A stretch of DNA of 64,000 bases from Amyelois transitella (Eukaryota; Arthropoda; Insecta; Lepidoptera; Pyralidae), in the NCBI RefSeq assembly GCF_032362555.1, contig NC_083529.1, forward strand, positions 4,836,001 to 4,900,000, given 5' to 3'. The notes beneath the pieces were generated by a model. That model was not told the DNA's origin, did not search any database, and worked only from the letters and a program-made list of their open reading frames with translations. Both the position numbers and the translations under genes were made by a program. Within the stretch, counting starts at the first letter, position 1. Every line of letters begins with the position of its first letter. Below are positions 12,947 through 28,313 of this stretch, piece after piece.

Positions 12947-13399
12947 GTTTGGGAAGAGAGAAAATTTGTTTATTACTCGTTGCTTTAGGAAATTTAAAAA
13001 TACAGCCTTTCTGATCAAAGAGTAAGCAAGAAATGCATTAAATCGTTGTTATTGGAGAAGTTTACAATATCATTATTATTATCTTGATAACATTTGTATT
13101 AATATCACATAGTATTTCAATGTAAACAATATAATAGACTTGATAAGCTGCAAGTCTTGTAACATTCAATTGGCAAATTTATGTATATTATTACACAGGA
13201 CATCTTCGAAAAAGTACATAAGTCTTAGTAATAAAATTTATTCAATAATTTCAAAGGAAAAGGTGGAATTTATTATACATACAGACATAAACTTGAAACT
13301 TCATTATTTTCTATTGGTGATAAGAATCGCCCCAATAATTTTATCAATATTTTTTGTGACTCACTCTTTTTCGATCGAAAATATAAATACAAAAAACAA

Positions 13400-13462
13400 T
13401 GTTCCTTTCCCGAAGGGGCAGGCAGAGGCTACATTCTTCTACTGGCCACGATCTTCATGAAA
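13400..13462 (-). mobile_element. RTE-like LINE 3'-end fragment
   Basis: Antisense match to the last coding stretch of the RTE-like element at 18653-19780: a CCTTTCCCGAAGGGGCAGGC block followed by TTCTACTGGCCACGATCTTC. Confidence 0.65.
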
Positions 13463-13599
13463 TTCATCTATATCATTCATGAAAGATAGCAGTCTCATTG
13501 CTTTTTCGCAACATTTCCTTTTTTAATTTGCAATAAAACCGTCATAATTATCTTAGTTTAAGTTTTATACTAGAAATAATTTTACTAAGACTAAATTTT

Positions 13600-13800
13600 C
13601 TTAATGCATAAATAAGAAGTGTTAACAAAGTTATAGCAGATATAGAAACTGAAAGTGCACAAGCTACCAGTTCTACTTTTTAATGTACAGTGGTAACTAT
13701 TGCTGTTTCGCTTCTTATTATAACGTGAAACGAAACAGCGACAGTATTTCAAACGATAAACGATGTGGCGCGTGCCGTGGTACGGGGTCGTTCTGCGGTA
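13600..13800 (-). pseudogene. Decayed last exon of a UGT
   Basis: Read on the minus strand this aligns to the last exon of UGTs C and D. A CACGGCACGCGCCACATCG stretch corresponds to their CACGGCGGCGCGCGCCATC. A second block, AAGTAGAACTGGTAGCTTGT, corresponds to AAGTAGAACTAGTGGCTTAT. Between them about 40 bp are inserted, with 9-bp inverted arms at 13702-13710 and 13731-13739. The reading frame is destroyed, and I see no matching exon 1, 2 or 3 in the 900 bp upstream. It is the relic of a further gene copy between C and B, so the cluster was once larger. Edges are approximate. Confidence 0.7.
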
Positions 13801-14257
13801 GACCGTACTTACATTTTTAAATTTCAAAGCTCTTATGATGGGAAAAATGTTTTATCCCAACTACTTATAATATTGTATTTATGTATTCTATTTGTAATGT
13901 ATGTACATATTTTGCAGTAAACATAGGTATGAATTTATCGCACCACCAACTTAAAGTATTTCTGTTTGGTCAGCTGGTAGACTGGTAGGGAATGCCAAAC
14001 GGCATTAAGTCCGCCTTTCATTTATCTTTTATTTATTTACGAATTTATGTACATAGAAAACATCGAGAATGATAAACACAAGAAACAAAATTATACATAT
14101 ATGTAAATTCTTCTTATTTCAAAAGAAATCTCTTCCAGCAGGTCCGAGATAGGAAACATGATGGAAAGGGTGACAGGCGTGTACTCCACTCACACAACTA
14201 TTTATAGACATACATAAACAAATATATAAATAAAGTATAATAATACTAATACCTACT

Positions 14258-14360
14258 TGTGGATGAAGCGCAGGAAGTATGCAGAGATCGTGGCAAGTGG
14301 AAAGAGGTAGTCTCTGCCTACCCCTCCGGGAAAGAGGCGTGATTTTATGTATGTATACTA
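14258..14360 (+). mobile_element. RTE-like LINE 3' end with tetranucleotide tail
   Basis: Sense copy of the terminal coding segment (GGATGAAGCGCAGGAAGTAT, then CTCCGGGAAAGAGGCGTGA) followed by TTTTATGTATGTAT. Severely 5'-truncated. It lies downstream of UGT C. Confidence 0.8.
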
Positions 14361-14454
14361 ATATATATACAATAGATACCAAATAAGAAAGGTTTGGAGA
14401 GGTAATAATTTTTTATAATTTTGTAAATTTTTTGTGCAATAAAGTTTAAAATTA

Positions 14455-14689
14455 ATAAATAAATATTGTAAATGCAAAAATAAGTTGATTTCAATGTTTG
14501 TTGTCTCTTCACGCATTATCTATCAAACAAATCTTCTTGAAATTTTTCGTATATATGTATAATTAAGAGTATGGAGAAGAACATGGGGTACTTTTAATAT
14601 CGGTTTAAAATTGCTGTGGCATTTACGAAAACGCTGTATTATTTTCTAGGTGGCGCTTAATTCGCGCGAGCGAAGCTTACAATATCAGA
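14455..14689 (+). mobile_element. Helitron-like family 3, diverged copy
   Basis: Contains TTTGTTGTCTCTTCACGCAT near the start and TAGGTGGCGCTTAATTCGCG near the end, shared with copies at 45893-46215, 49195-49415 and 53810-53965. It abuts the 3' end of UGT C, so C's polyadenylation site may lie in transposon DNA. Edges approximate. Confidence 0.5.
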
Positions 14690-14697
14690 AATTGTGA

Positions 14698-17600
14698 TTA
14701 TTCATCAAATTTCACATTACGTGACTTTAGGTTTGACATCAGCAATAAATGTACTACTCTCCTTACTTTCCAAGCTAGGAATACGAACACAGATATAGCA
14801 CTTGTAACTACTAGAAGTGCATAAGCCACTAGTTCTACTTCATAGTACACAGTCCACGGTAAGTTTGCGGCTGGCGATCGTAGATGGCGCGCGCCGCCGT
14901 GGCGCAGAACGTGCTCCGTCCACCACACTGCCCGTTCTAAAGGAGTTTGTGGTTGGTCGTAGACGATAGATCGCAATCTTATTATGTTTTGGCGATAACT
15001 GAAAATGAGAAGCATGGTTGCTTGAATTAACAATAGGAAATTTCAGAACTGAAAAATGTAGTTACCAATATCAATTATTTTGGGCAGTAAAATAGTGCAA
15101 GATTAGCTAATTAATAAGAAAAATGGTGTAAAATAATTCTATAGACTTGATAATAAAACGACATGGCACGAAACGAAGTTGTCAAAGTAGGAAAAATAGA
15201 TTGATCTTATACCAAACAAAAAAAAAATACAGTTATAGGTGGGTGCAAAAGTAAAAATTCTAAATAGGTATATTTTATTATTACGAGTAATATAAGTAGG
15301 TATATAAATATACGTGTCATCTCCGAACCATACTAGCCTTAAAAAACTAACAATTTGTAGTCGAATAGTCGTTCAAAGATAAAATTCCCTGTCGACCAAT
15401 CTCCCAATGCCAAACTATGACGTCGAACGATACAAATTTTGATTTCTATCAACTTACCTTTCGTCTTTTGTAAGAGCATGAATAGCTTCCTTGAAATTCG
15501 ATTCCTCAAGGTCTTCCAATTCCATTTTCACTCCAATCTTGTGTCTTTCATACATAGCTACATTATACCATTGGTCACCCAACATGGGTATACCAAGAAG
15601 AGGTACACCTGCTACTATAGCCTCATCAGTTGACTGCAACCCTCCTTGGGTGATGAAGAATTTGATTTTTGGATGTCCTGTAAGTAAAAATAAATATATA
15701 GGGTCAAATTACATAGATTGAGTTAGTCTCGAAGTGAGTTGGAGACTTTTGAAACGAGATACTTAATAGACGATACTATAATTAATAATACATAGGTACA
15801 TAGACATCCATCATATAATCAATACATACATACATACATATGGTATGTGTGTGTGTGCCGTGTGGTTCCCCGCACCAATATAAAAAAAGAATTGGACTAC
15901 TCCATCTCCTTCCCAAGGATGTCGTAAAAAGCGACTAAGGGATTAGCTTATAAACTTGGGATTCTTCCTTTAGGTGATGGGCTAACCTGTCACATTTTTG
16001 AATCTCTATTCTATCATGAAGCCGAACAGCTGAATGTGGCCGGTCAGTCTTTCAAGACTTCTGGCTCTGCCTACCCCGCAAGGGATATAGACGTGATTAA
16101 ATAAATGAATGAAGTAAAAGTAAAAAAAAACCTCTTTAAAAATATTAATACTTACTAAGCAGGTCTGATTGCGGTAACCATTTGGATATTCTGATATTTT
16201 TTGTCTGTCCTGGTAGTTCGTCCTTGTCCCACTTCCATAAAACGTCGTAAGGTGAACGAGACAAAACATTTATCATCATTTGTATTTTTTCAGGTGGCAG
16301 CGCCGAAGCATTTACGTTTGTACCAAAACTAACGTATACCACTCCGTGTTTTGAGGAATCCAAATATGATTTCAAATCCTATAATAATGAGAAAAAGTTA
16401 TTTTCGATTTTTTAATATCCGGCCTTACGGAGAAGACAGAGCCAATAGTCTCATTAAAAAAGGAAAACACCGTTCTGATGATAGATAGGTGCCGTGAGGT
16501 TCCCGGCACCAATACAAAAAGAATAGGACCACTCCATCTCTTTCCCATGGATGTCGTAAAAGGCTACTAAGGGATAGGCTTACAAACTTGGGATTCTTTT
16601 TTAGGCGATGGGCTAGCAACCTGTCACTATCTGAATCTCAATTCTATCATTAAGCAAAATAGTGGAACGTGGCCATTTAGTCTTTTCAAGACCGTTGGCT
16701 CTGTCTGCCCCGCAAGGGATATAGACGTGACCTTTTGTATGTATGTATGTAATGATAGAATTAATATATTATCATTATTTGAGATATCTTAAATCTTGCA
16801 AAAGTCGCATTTACTTAAAATATTAATAAAATTTGCCATTTGACTGCAGACTGTCGATTGTAGAACTAGCCACATACATAAAAATTTTATTATAAAACAA
16901 TTCGAAACATACCTCTGGTAATTCTTTAACTGGTTTCATGTGTATGCCTCCTAAATATTGGACACTTGGAGGCACAGGACGATTGGAGTCCCAGATTGGA
17001 AATGTGTTCAAAAATAACATATCAATATTATTGTATAATTCACTGAGATCAGGTACATCAGGACCAAATATTCTTTTAACTGATTCATCAAAAAATGTTT
17101 CAGCTTTTCTTGTATCACTATCCATACTATAATGATTGTATAATTCTTTTACTTTATCTAATAAACTTAAATTATCTAGTTTCTGTCGACCAAGCGCTGG
17201 ATACAACAATGGATGATCATGTGCTCCAATATTTCGTATATCCGAATAAACGGGTAGGAATGAACTCATTTGAATAACAGGCACTTTAAATACATGAGAA
17301 AAGCCTAAAGCTGGTAACATATATGCTTCGACCAATATCAGATCAAATGGTTTTATCTTCTTCTTTATAATTTCTTGCATTACATCTAAATTCATTTGCA
17401 TTTCAAACACTTGTGTCATCATTTCATAAATAAGCCTTATTTGATTCTTCAGACTACTCTTCTTGCTGGTATCCATATTAGACTTGAAATTTTCTACCCA
17501 GACGTGGTAAGACACATCATGAACATCAATTTCAGTTAAATTTTTGGGTCTTTCTTCTTCCGTGAAGGCTGGATCTGTTGTAAGTACGACAACTTCATGC

Positions 17601-17740
17601 CCTTTTTTCACCAATTCTTGAATTAATGGTCTAAATGTCACTTGATGACTTATAGATGGTGTTGGGAAAACGCCGAAAATCCTCGCTGCTTCATATTGAG
17701 TCACACAAATAATAAATACGAGCAGAACTAAATTGTACAT
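14698..17740 (-). CDS. UDP-glucosyltransferase C (UGT33-like), four exons
   Basis: Exons are 17740-16913, 16378-16156, 15677-15458 and 14998-14698 (828, 223, 220 and 301 bp), joining in frame to 523 aa. Signal peptide about residues 1-18; His32 in PTPSISHQV; a Glu in FDLILVEA at the usual Asp position. Exon 3 carries the HPKIKFFITQGGLQSTDEAI and GDQWYN signature. Exon 4 gives the C-terminal membrane helix and a tail ending KFDE. Role as for gene A: ER-bound sugar conjugation of lipophilic compounds. The closest relative is D on the opposite strand, with which it shares a perfectly identical 163-bp tract in exon 4 (14801-14963) although other exons differ clearly. Introns 1 and 2 each hold a sense SINE, and intron 2 also a tRNA-SINE fragment. 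Both flanks, towards B and the trypsin gene, are on the same strand. Confidence 0.93.
15698..15812 (-). mobile_element. tRNA-derived SINE, 3' fragment
   Basis: In the intron between exons 3 and 2 of UGT C. Matches the 3' half of the tRNA-SINE at 32865-33091: GATTGAGTTAGTCTCGAA, ACGAGATACTTAATAGACGA, then a CATAGACATCCA block. The tRNA-like head is absent. Confidence 0.65.
15856..16100 (+). mobile_element. SINE, full length, in UGT C intron 2
   Basis: GTGCCGTGTGGTTCCCCGCA head through to GACGTGATTA tail, in the same orientation as other sense copies and opposite to the host gene. A (TACATA)n/(TG)n tract lies directly upstream. Confidence 0.85.
16489..16752 (+). mobile_element. SINE, full length, in UGT C intron 1
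   Basis: Well preserved sense copy from GTGCCGTGAGGTTCCCGGCA to a (TATG)n tail. The flanks share ATGATAGA on both sides (before the head and after the tail), a probable target-site duplication. An antisense scrap of the same SINE lies just upstream at about 16420-16466. Confidence 0.85.
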
Positions 17741-17783
17741 CTCAAACGTCTACTCGTAAAGTCTTTTAAATAATAACTAATTG

Positions 17784-17792
17784 TCAAGGTCA
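17784..17792 (+). promoter_or_regulatory. FTZ-F1/ERR-like half-site upstream of UGT C
   Basis: TCAAGGTCA, an exact match to the extended monomer site of FTZ-F1/ERR-type nuclear receptors, about 45 bp upstream of the UGT C start codon. A nine-base match can be chance; its position is the only support. Confidence 0.25.
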
Positions 17793-18323
17793 TGTTAATT
17801 TTCGTACGTACGTATAATGCTCGTAATGTGCTGTAGTAGGGCGAGTAGCAATACAATTAATGAGTTATTATTAATACTATCTGTGGACTTATCACAGTGA
17901 TATCAGTAATAAAATTTAAGATTTCTGGCACAATAATTGCATGTTAATGCTTTGTCATCGCGATAAATACTTAACCAATTATTTAGATTTCAGTTTATAT
18001 GGATAAAAATACCACGATATTGGATGAAGTCATCGCTGAACGTGTTTTTAAATTCTTTGGCCTAGTTAAATATATTTTTCTGTAACCACTTTGTATGTTA
18101 TAAGTGGTATAAATATGGATTAAATAACTTTAATATTTATAATTGACTCTGATATACTTTTTGCGTTGCGGGGATCAGATGGTGCGTTTGCTTAAAGAAC
18201 TAATTTCCTTTCTCTTAAGTAATCGACTGCAAATTTCCGGGATCAAATGAAAGCCATAATGAAAAATAAATCACAATTTTCTTTATTGAAATGTATAAAA
18301 GTACAAAATATTCTTTTCTAATC

Positions 18324-23437
<5,114 letters not shown>

Positions 23438-23486
23438 TTTAACCTGACAGGTGACAACTGGCCATCATTAATTGCTACTGTACCGC

Positions 23487-23493
23487 ATTTATA
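23487..23493 (-). promoter_or_regulatory. Probable TATA box of the trypsin gene
   Basis: TATAAAT on the minus strand 50-56 bp upstream of the start codon, with an initiator-like GGCCAGTTG roughly 30-35 bp further downstream. Spacing is typical of a highly expressed insect protease gene with a very short leader. Confidence 0.5.
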
Positions 23494-23784
23494 CCTGACT
23501 ATTACAAAAGATTAATAGGTCAATATAGTTAACTGATAAACTAGGCCTTCACACCAATTCTTAGATTATTAAGATAGCTGTATTTATTAAGATATGTTTA
23601 TTTATTTTAAGTGGCAGATAATGATGCACGTGAGATAGTTATGTTTTGGTCAAACATATTATATGATCACTCTATCTAATTAAATATATGTAATAAAATT
23701 ATATGCAAGATTTGCTTCAATCATAAAGTTTTCATGCAAGCCTTGTAGTAATAGTATTTGTCAGCTGCGTTCTTTCCCTGTAAA

Positions 23785-24002
23785 TTGTAAAAGTCAATCA
23801 TAGTAAAGACTTATAAATTTGGGCTTCTCCTTTTACGCGATGGGATTTACTTATTCTATGGTGATTGGCTGCCAACCTGTCACTTTTTGAATCTCAATTC
23901 TATAATTGAGCTATACGGCTGAAGGTTACCTTTCAGTCTTTTCGAGAGTGTTGGTTCTGGCTACCCCGTCAGGGATAAAGTCGTGATTACAATATGTGTG
24001 TT
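23785..24002 (+). mobile_element. SINE, diverged
   Basis: Sense copy missing the head. It contains CAACCTGTCACTTTTTGAATC, CTTTCAGTCTTTTCGAGAGTG and AGTCGTGATTACAATATGTG, with a small insertion after the GGCGATGGG-equivalent block. Confidence 0.7.
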
Positions 24003-24432
24003 CTGGTTTTGCTATACAAAATTGAACCCATAATTGGATAAATCAAGTTTTAAACGAAGCCATTTCTATGATTTGATTTTAAGCGATTCAGAACTTTTCC
24101 TTCTGATATATTCGTTGGATAATAATCGCAAAAATTGTAGCCGTAATTCATAAATACCTCAATATTTATAATTTCTTTATATATTAAATTTAATTGAATA
24201 TACATATATTTACGCAAGGTTTAAAGTGATTTTGTCTCTGTCTAACCGGTAATTGATATGCCATATAATAATATAAATCACGAACAGTTTGGATCCTAAA
24301 TAATTCTTCAAATTCACCAAATTTGTTAAAATTAATTAACTAAGCGTATCTATATCTTGGAAATCTGATAAGCATTCATGCCAAGGTAGCCAATGTTACT
24401 AGATGTTACTCAATAAGCAGATAGTCATAATC

Positions 24433-24580
24433 ATATAAACATACATACATACATAAAATCACGCCTTTTTCCCGGAGGGGTAGGCAGAGACTCCATCCTT
24501 CTACTTGCCACGATCTCTGCATACTTCTTTCGCTTCATCCACATTCATAAATCTCTTCATGCAAATTCGGCGGTTGCGGT
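24433..24580 (-). mobile_element. RTE-like LINE 3' end
   Basis: A (TACA)n tail on the left, then AAATCACGCCTTTTTCCCGG, CTTGCCACGATCTCTGCATA and CTTCATGCAAATTCGGCGG. This is an antisense, strongly 5'-truncated copy closely matching 18653-19780. Confidence 0.8.
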
Positions 24581-24724
24581 CCATAAATTGATCAAAGTAC
24601 CTACTTGTAATCATAAATGTCAATTTAGATTTTTAGTAATGACTGTACTTAGATATACTGAATTTTTATTGTTTGTAAAATTTTCACAGCATATTTTGAT
24701 CAAATCGGGAATAGTTTGGTGAAT

Positions 24725-24863
24725 GGTCAGATCAAGAGTACCCTAAACCAACGAGCTTGCATGAATCTGGATAAAACGAAAGAAGTATGCAAAGACCGTA
24801 GCAAGTGGAAAAATCTAGATATCTGCCTACCCTCCGGGACTAAGTCGTAATTATATGTATATA
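24725..24863 (+). mobile_element. RTE-like LINE 3' end
   Basis: Sense copy: GGTCAGATCAAGAGTACCCT, AAGAAGTATGCAAAGACCGT, CCTACCCTCCGGGACTAAGT, then a degraded tail. Confidence 0.75.
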
Positions 24864-24869
24864 ATACGA

Positions 24870-24980
24870 AGTCGTGTGGTTGCTGGAACTATAGAAAAAA
24901 GGCGACTAAGTGATAGGCTTATAAACTTGGGATTCCTCTTTCAGGCGACGGTTTACCAACCTGTAACTATTTGAATCTCA
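24870..24980 (+). mobile_element. SINE, 3'-truncated fragment
   Basis: GTCGTGTGGTTGCTGG head, then AAAGGCGACTAAGTGATAGG and TATTTGAATCTCAT; the remainder is absent. Confidence 0.65.
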
Positions 24981-24991
24981 TACAATACAAA

Positions 24992-25292
24992 TCATTACGC
25001 CTGTTTCCCGTTGGGGTAGGCAGAGCCTATGGAAATAGTCTCTGCCTACCCCAACGGGAAACAGGCGTAGTATAAGGATCGTAGCAAGTGGAATTCCTTC
25101 CACTTGCTACGATCCTTACAGACCTCTCCCGCTTCCTCTACACTCATTACTCTTTTCATGCATATTCGACGATTACGAGTACTCTTAACATCTCCCTTTT
25201 TCAAGACATTCGAGGTCCTTGAAAGTTCATCGAGGCCGGCCCTGCCCCACTTTTACAGTTAGCTTTGCCTTATAAATTCCTTTCGTTAGTCT
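24992..25292 (-). mobile_element. RTE-like 3' end with two successive hairpin duplications
   Basis: An antisense RTE terminus rearranged by two perfect inverted repeats: arms 24996-25025 and 25040-25069 (30 bp, 14-bp loop), then arms 25074-25093 and 25098-25117 (20 bp, 4-bp loop). The segment between the outer arms is an inverted copy of the adjacent LINE sequence. After 25117 the normal antisense LINE order resumes (CTCCCGCTTCCTCTACACTC...). Confidence 0.85.
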
Positions 25293-25303
25293 TTTAGTTA
25301 GTT

Positions 25304-25558
25304 TGTAACCCTATCCCTTAGTCGCCTTTTATGTAGTGGTCCTATTCTTTTTTGTATTGGTGCCGGGAACCACACGGCACGGATAGGCATACAAACTTGG
25401 GATTCTTTTTTAGGCGATGGGCTAGCAATCTGTCACTATTTGAATCTCAATTCTATCATTAAGCCAAATAGCTGAACGTGGCCATTCAGTCTTTTTAAGA
25501 CGATTGGCTCTGTCTACCCCGCAATGGATATAGACGTGACCATATGTATGTATGTATG
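25304..25558 (+). mobile_element. SINE with 5' inversion and 11-bp target-site duplication
   Basis: Perfect duplications TTTAGTTAGTT lie at 25293-25303 and 25559-25569. Between them, 25304-25380 is the SINE 5' segment in antisense orientation (head GTGCCG... ending at 25380), and 25381-25558 is the remaining SINE in sense orientation through its (TATG)n tail. Both parts overlap around the GGGATAGG block. This is the structure left by twin priming during target-primed reverse transcription. Confidence 0.88.
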
Positions 25559-25675
25559 TTTAGTTAGTTATTTGAATCTCAATTCCATCAAAAAGACATA
25601 CAGCTGAATGTGGTATAGCAGTCTGTTCTAGACTGTTGGCCCTGTCAAGGGATGTACACGTGACTTTATGTATGT

Positions 25676-25940
25676 ACATACATATATACATACATATGGT
25701 CACGTCTATATCCCTTGTGGGGTAGACAGAGCCAACAGTCTAGAAAAGACTGATCGGCCACGTGCAGCTATTTGGCTTAATGATGGAATTGAGATCTAAA
25801 TAGTGACAGGTTGCTAGCCCATCGCCTAAAAAAAATCCCAAGTTTGTAAGCCTATCCCTTAGTCGCCTTTTACGACATCCATGGGAAAGAGATGGAGTGG
25901 TCCTATTCTTTTTTGTATTGGTGCCGGGAACCACACGGCA
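25676..25940 (-). mobile_element. SINE, full length
   Basis: Well preserved antisense copy from the (TACATA)n tail to the GCCGGGAACCACACGGCA head. A 3' scrap of another sense copy precedes it at about 25570-25680. Confidence 0.9.
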
Positions 25941-25956
25941 TATATTTATGTATGTA

Positions 25957-26153
25957 CTAGAGGCCGCCCGCGACTTCGTCCGCATGGAAACCCTATCAAT
26001 CCCGCGGGAACTCTGGGATAAAAAGTAGCCTATGTGTTATTCTGGGTCTTCAGCTACCTACATACCAAATTTCATGGTAATCGGTTCAGTAGTTTTTGCG
26101 TGAAAGAGTAACAAACATCCATACAAACTTTCGCCTTTATAATAGTAGTAGGA
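25957..26153 (-). mobile_element. Non-autonomous Helitron, family 2, complete
   Basis: On the minus strand it begins TCCTACTACTATTATAAAGG and ends GCGGGCGGCCTCTAG. The preceding base is A and the following base T, as expected. 197 bp, non-coding. A second copy lies at 59122-59330. Confidence 0.8.
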
Positions 26154-26559
26154 TGTATATATGTATAATGCGAAGAACCTATGTAGTATCTTAACATTAC
26201 AAGTAAATGCTTATCAAATAATGACATATCTACTTCAAGTTCGTTTGTCTGGCACTCTAAAACTGATATAACATGAGTGTCATATTGTGATAGCTACTCA
26301 AAACTCAATAAGTGGTAACGTATCAAAGTAATTAAATCAAGTATTATTCAAGATCAAAGCATGTTTATCGGTCTTTGACGCTTTGTTTGTCTATTAAACA
26401 CAAGGTCTCGGGATCGACACCCCGTTACGTTATAAAAAAAATGTTTATTGGGTAACTTTAAAATTACATTAGAAAAGGAATTTCCTTTTAAGCAAAATGT
26501 GCTTGTGCTAGAAAGCTTCGCTCTTACATAAAGTTATGGCTAACCTTTAACGAAGTAAG

Positions 26560-26745
26560 AATGGAACCACTCCATATTTTCCCAATCGATATCGTAAAAG
26601 GCGATTAAGGGATAGGCAAACGAACTTGGGATCCATTTTGAAGGCGATGGGCAAGCAACATATCAGTATTTGAATCTCAATTCCATCATTAAGCCATACG
26701 ACTGAACGTGGCCTTTCAGTCTTTTCATGAGTGTTCTGTCTACAC
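26560..26745 (+). mobile_element. SINE, lacking head and tail
   Basis: Diverged sense copy: GGAACCACTCCATATTTTCC, GTAAAAGGCGATTAAGGGAT, GAACGTGGCCTTTCAGTCTT, then lost at GTCTAC. Confidence 0.75.
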
Positions 26746-27059
26746 GCAAAAGAAATTAATAAATAATCAATACATCAAACCTATGTGGTTTGTTGATTTT
26801 ATTAATTTCAGAAAACATTTTATGGACTTGCTCCCTGAATGCGAATCTATTAGACGCTTTTAAATAGATTCGGGTAGATATACATGAAAACCGCAACCTC
26901 ATTCTGCGAAATCGGTTAATATCCACCGTAAGGGCCTGTGCAGCGTGCCGCCGACTTCATCCGATCTAGGTCTGACCGACTCGGACAGACTGAATTGAAC
27001 GTGAGTAATGAACGGGCACCAATACAGCCGCGCTTTGGAATACGGACTCTAGAGGGGTT

Positions 27060-27195
27060 AGTGTCGAGCAAGTAATCACGAATTTGTATGGATTAGTGCC
27101 ATTGCGTTACCACTAGGTGGCGTTGATTGTTCACAAAAAAGTTCCCGTTTGCTTGCTCTACGCGTTTGATAGAGTAAAACTCGCACGAACGTGTT
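27060..27195 (-). mobile_element. MITE copy 1 with CTCF-like core
   Basis: Related to 56128-56285 in the opposite orientation. It shares terminal GTGCGAGTTTTACTC..., TTGTATGG, TTAGTGCC and the core CCACTAGGTGGCG at 27110-27122. Terminal inverted repeats are imperfect (TCGAGCAAGTAATCACGAA against AGAGCAAGCAAACGGGAAC). No coding capacity. Confidence 0.55.
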
Positions 27196-27386
27196 AACAA
27201 AATGGCGGTAGACGAACATTCTATCGTGCAGGATAGCTGGTTTTCAGTCGCTCGGTGACTACGGATCATTGTAACATGATTCGAAACGTCCGAGATAAAA
27301 ATAAAGGTGCGTTATGTGCGCGTTTAATACCTGTTGTATTTATAAATAGTTATAATGCAACGCGAAATTTTAAAATCGGAGGTATA

Positions 27387-27597
27387 TCTTATATACTCGT
27401 ATATAATTCTCTTGTCACAATGTTCCCGTACTCCTCCGAAACGGCTTTGCCGATTCTTATGAAATTTTGTGAGCATACTGAGTAGGTCTGAGAATCGGCC
27501 AACATCTATTCTGCATACCCCTTAGTGATAAGGGTTGTCCACCTTTAACATATTGATATTATTTATATGATAAAACAACGTTTGCCGGGACTGCTAG
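27387..27597 (+). mobile_element. Helitron-like element, family 4
   Basis: Begins TCTTATATACTCGTATATAA after an A and ends CGGGACTGCTAG before a T. The internal segment TTGTCACAATGTTCCCGTAC ... GAGAATCGGCCAACATCTAT is of a type common in lepidopteran genomes (from memory). Non-coding. Confidence 0.65.
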
Positions 27598-27818
27598 TGT
27601 ATGTATGTATGTCTACGTACCATTTTACATACAAAGGACATTAGGTTCTTCGCTCGTTCAAGTGTCAAAGAAATTTAATCATCATTGATTGATGACTTGC
27701 AAAAAGAGTAGAATATAAGGGCCGTATTGATTGAGTACCAATGTTTAACGTCGGTTGGCAAGTGGTAAAGGTTAGGACTTTACTGGGACTTAAAAAACTA
27801 ACTTAAAAATCCTAATAG

Positions 27819-28080
27819 TGTGCCGTGTGGTTCCCGGCACCAATACAAAAAAGAATAAGACCACTCCATCTCTTTCCCATGGATGTCGTAAAATGCGACT
27901 AAGGGATTGGCTTACAAACTTGGGATTCTTTTTAGGCGATGGGTTAGCAACCTGTCACTATTTTAATCTCAATTCTATCATTAAGCCAAATAGCTGAACG
28001 TGGCCATTCAGTCTTTTCAAGATTATGGCTCTGTCTACCCCGCAAGGGTTATAGACGTGACCATAATATGTATGTATGTA
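27819..28080 (+). mobile_element. SINE, full length
   Basis: GTGCCGTGTGGTTCCCGGCA head to (TATG)n tail. The flanks share an AAAATCCTA sequence on each side, a likely target-site duplication. Confidence 0.9.
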
Positions 28081-28142
28081 AAAATCCTACTAAGACAATA
28101 AAACAAATAGTCTTTTCTAAGTTTGTCACATTATTTTTATTG

Positions 28143-28313
28143 CTATTTAATGCTCTCTTGGTGAGGGTAAACATCGTGACAACCTGCACATTCAGTCAAT
28201 TGGAAGTGTAACCATGTGTCAATATGGTTTAGTTCCCTTGCAAATGTTATGGACATCAGACTGGAGTCGCTTTTTGTGAAAACCTGACCTATCCAATCCA
28301 CCCCGGACTCTTC
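28143..28313 (-). other. Possible orphan terminal exon
   Basis: An open frame on the minus strand with balanced codon use (GVDWIGQVFTKSD..., ending CHDVYPHQESIK) runs from a plausible acceptor (ATTTATCTAG) to a TAG stop, with AATAAA only two bases beyond the stop (28136-28141). A second exon-like segment lies at 28809-28897 (acceptor TTTTTTACTAG, donor GAT|GTATGT), but its phase does not join cleanly. I recognise no domain. It may be a remnant of a gene broken by transposons, or chance. Confidence 0.2.

Noticed and set aside
12947-13018. 24-residue N-terminal extension of cassette B
   Set aside because: It would bury the signal peptide; starting at 12946 gives exactly the exon length of UGT A.
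13591-13827. 78-codon frame over the UGT relic as a gene
   Set aside because: The frame is out of register with the homologous UGT exon; nucleotide similarity shows a decayed exon instead.
25740-25985. Open frames inside SINE copies (this and many similar)
   Set aside because: They recur wherever the SINE occurs and follow its sequence; no protein.
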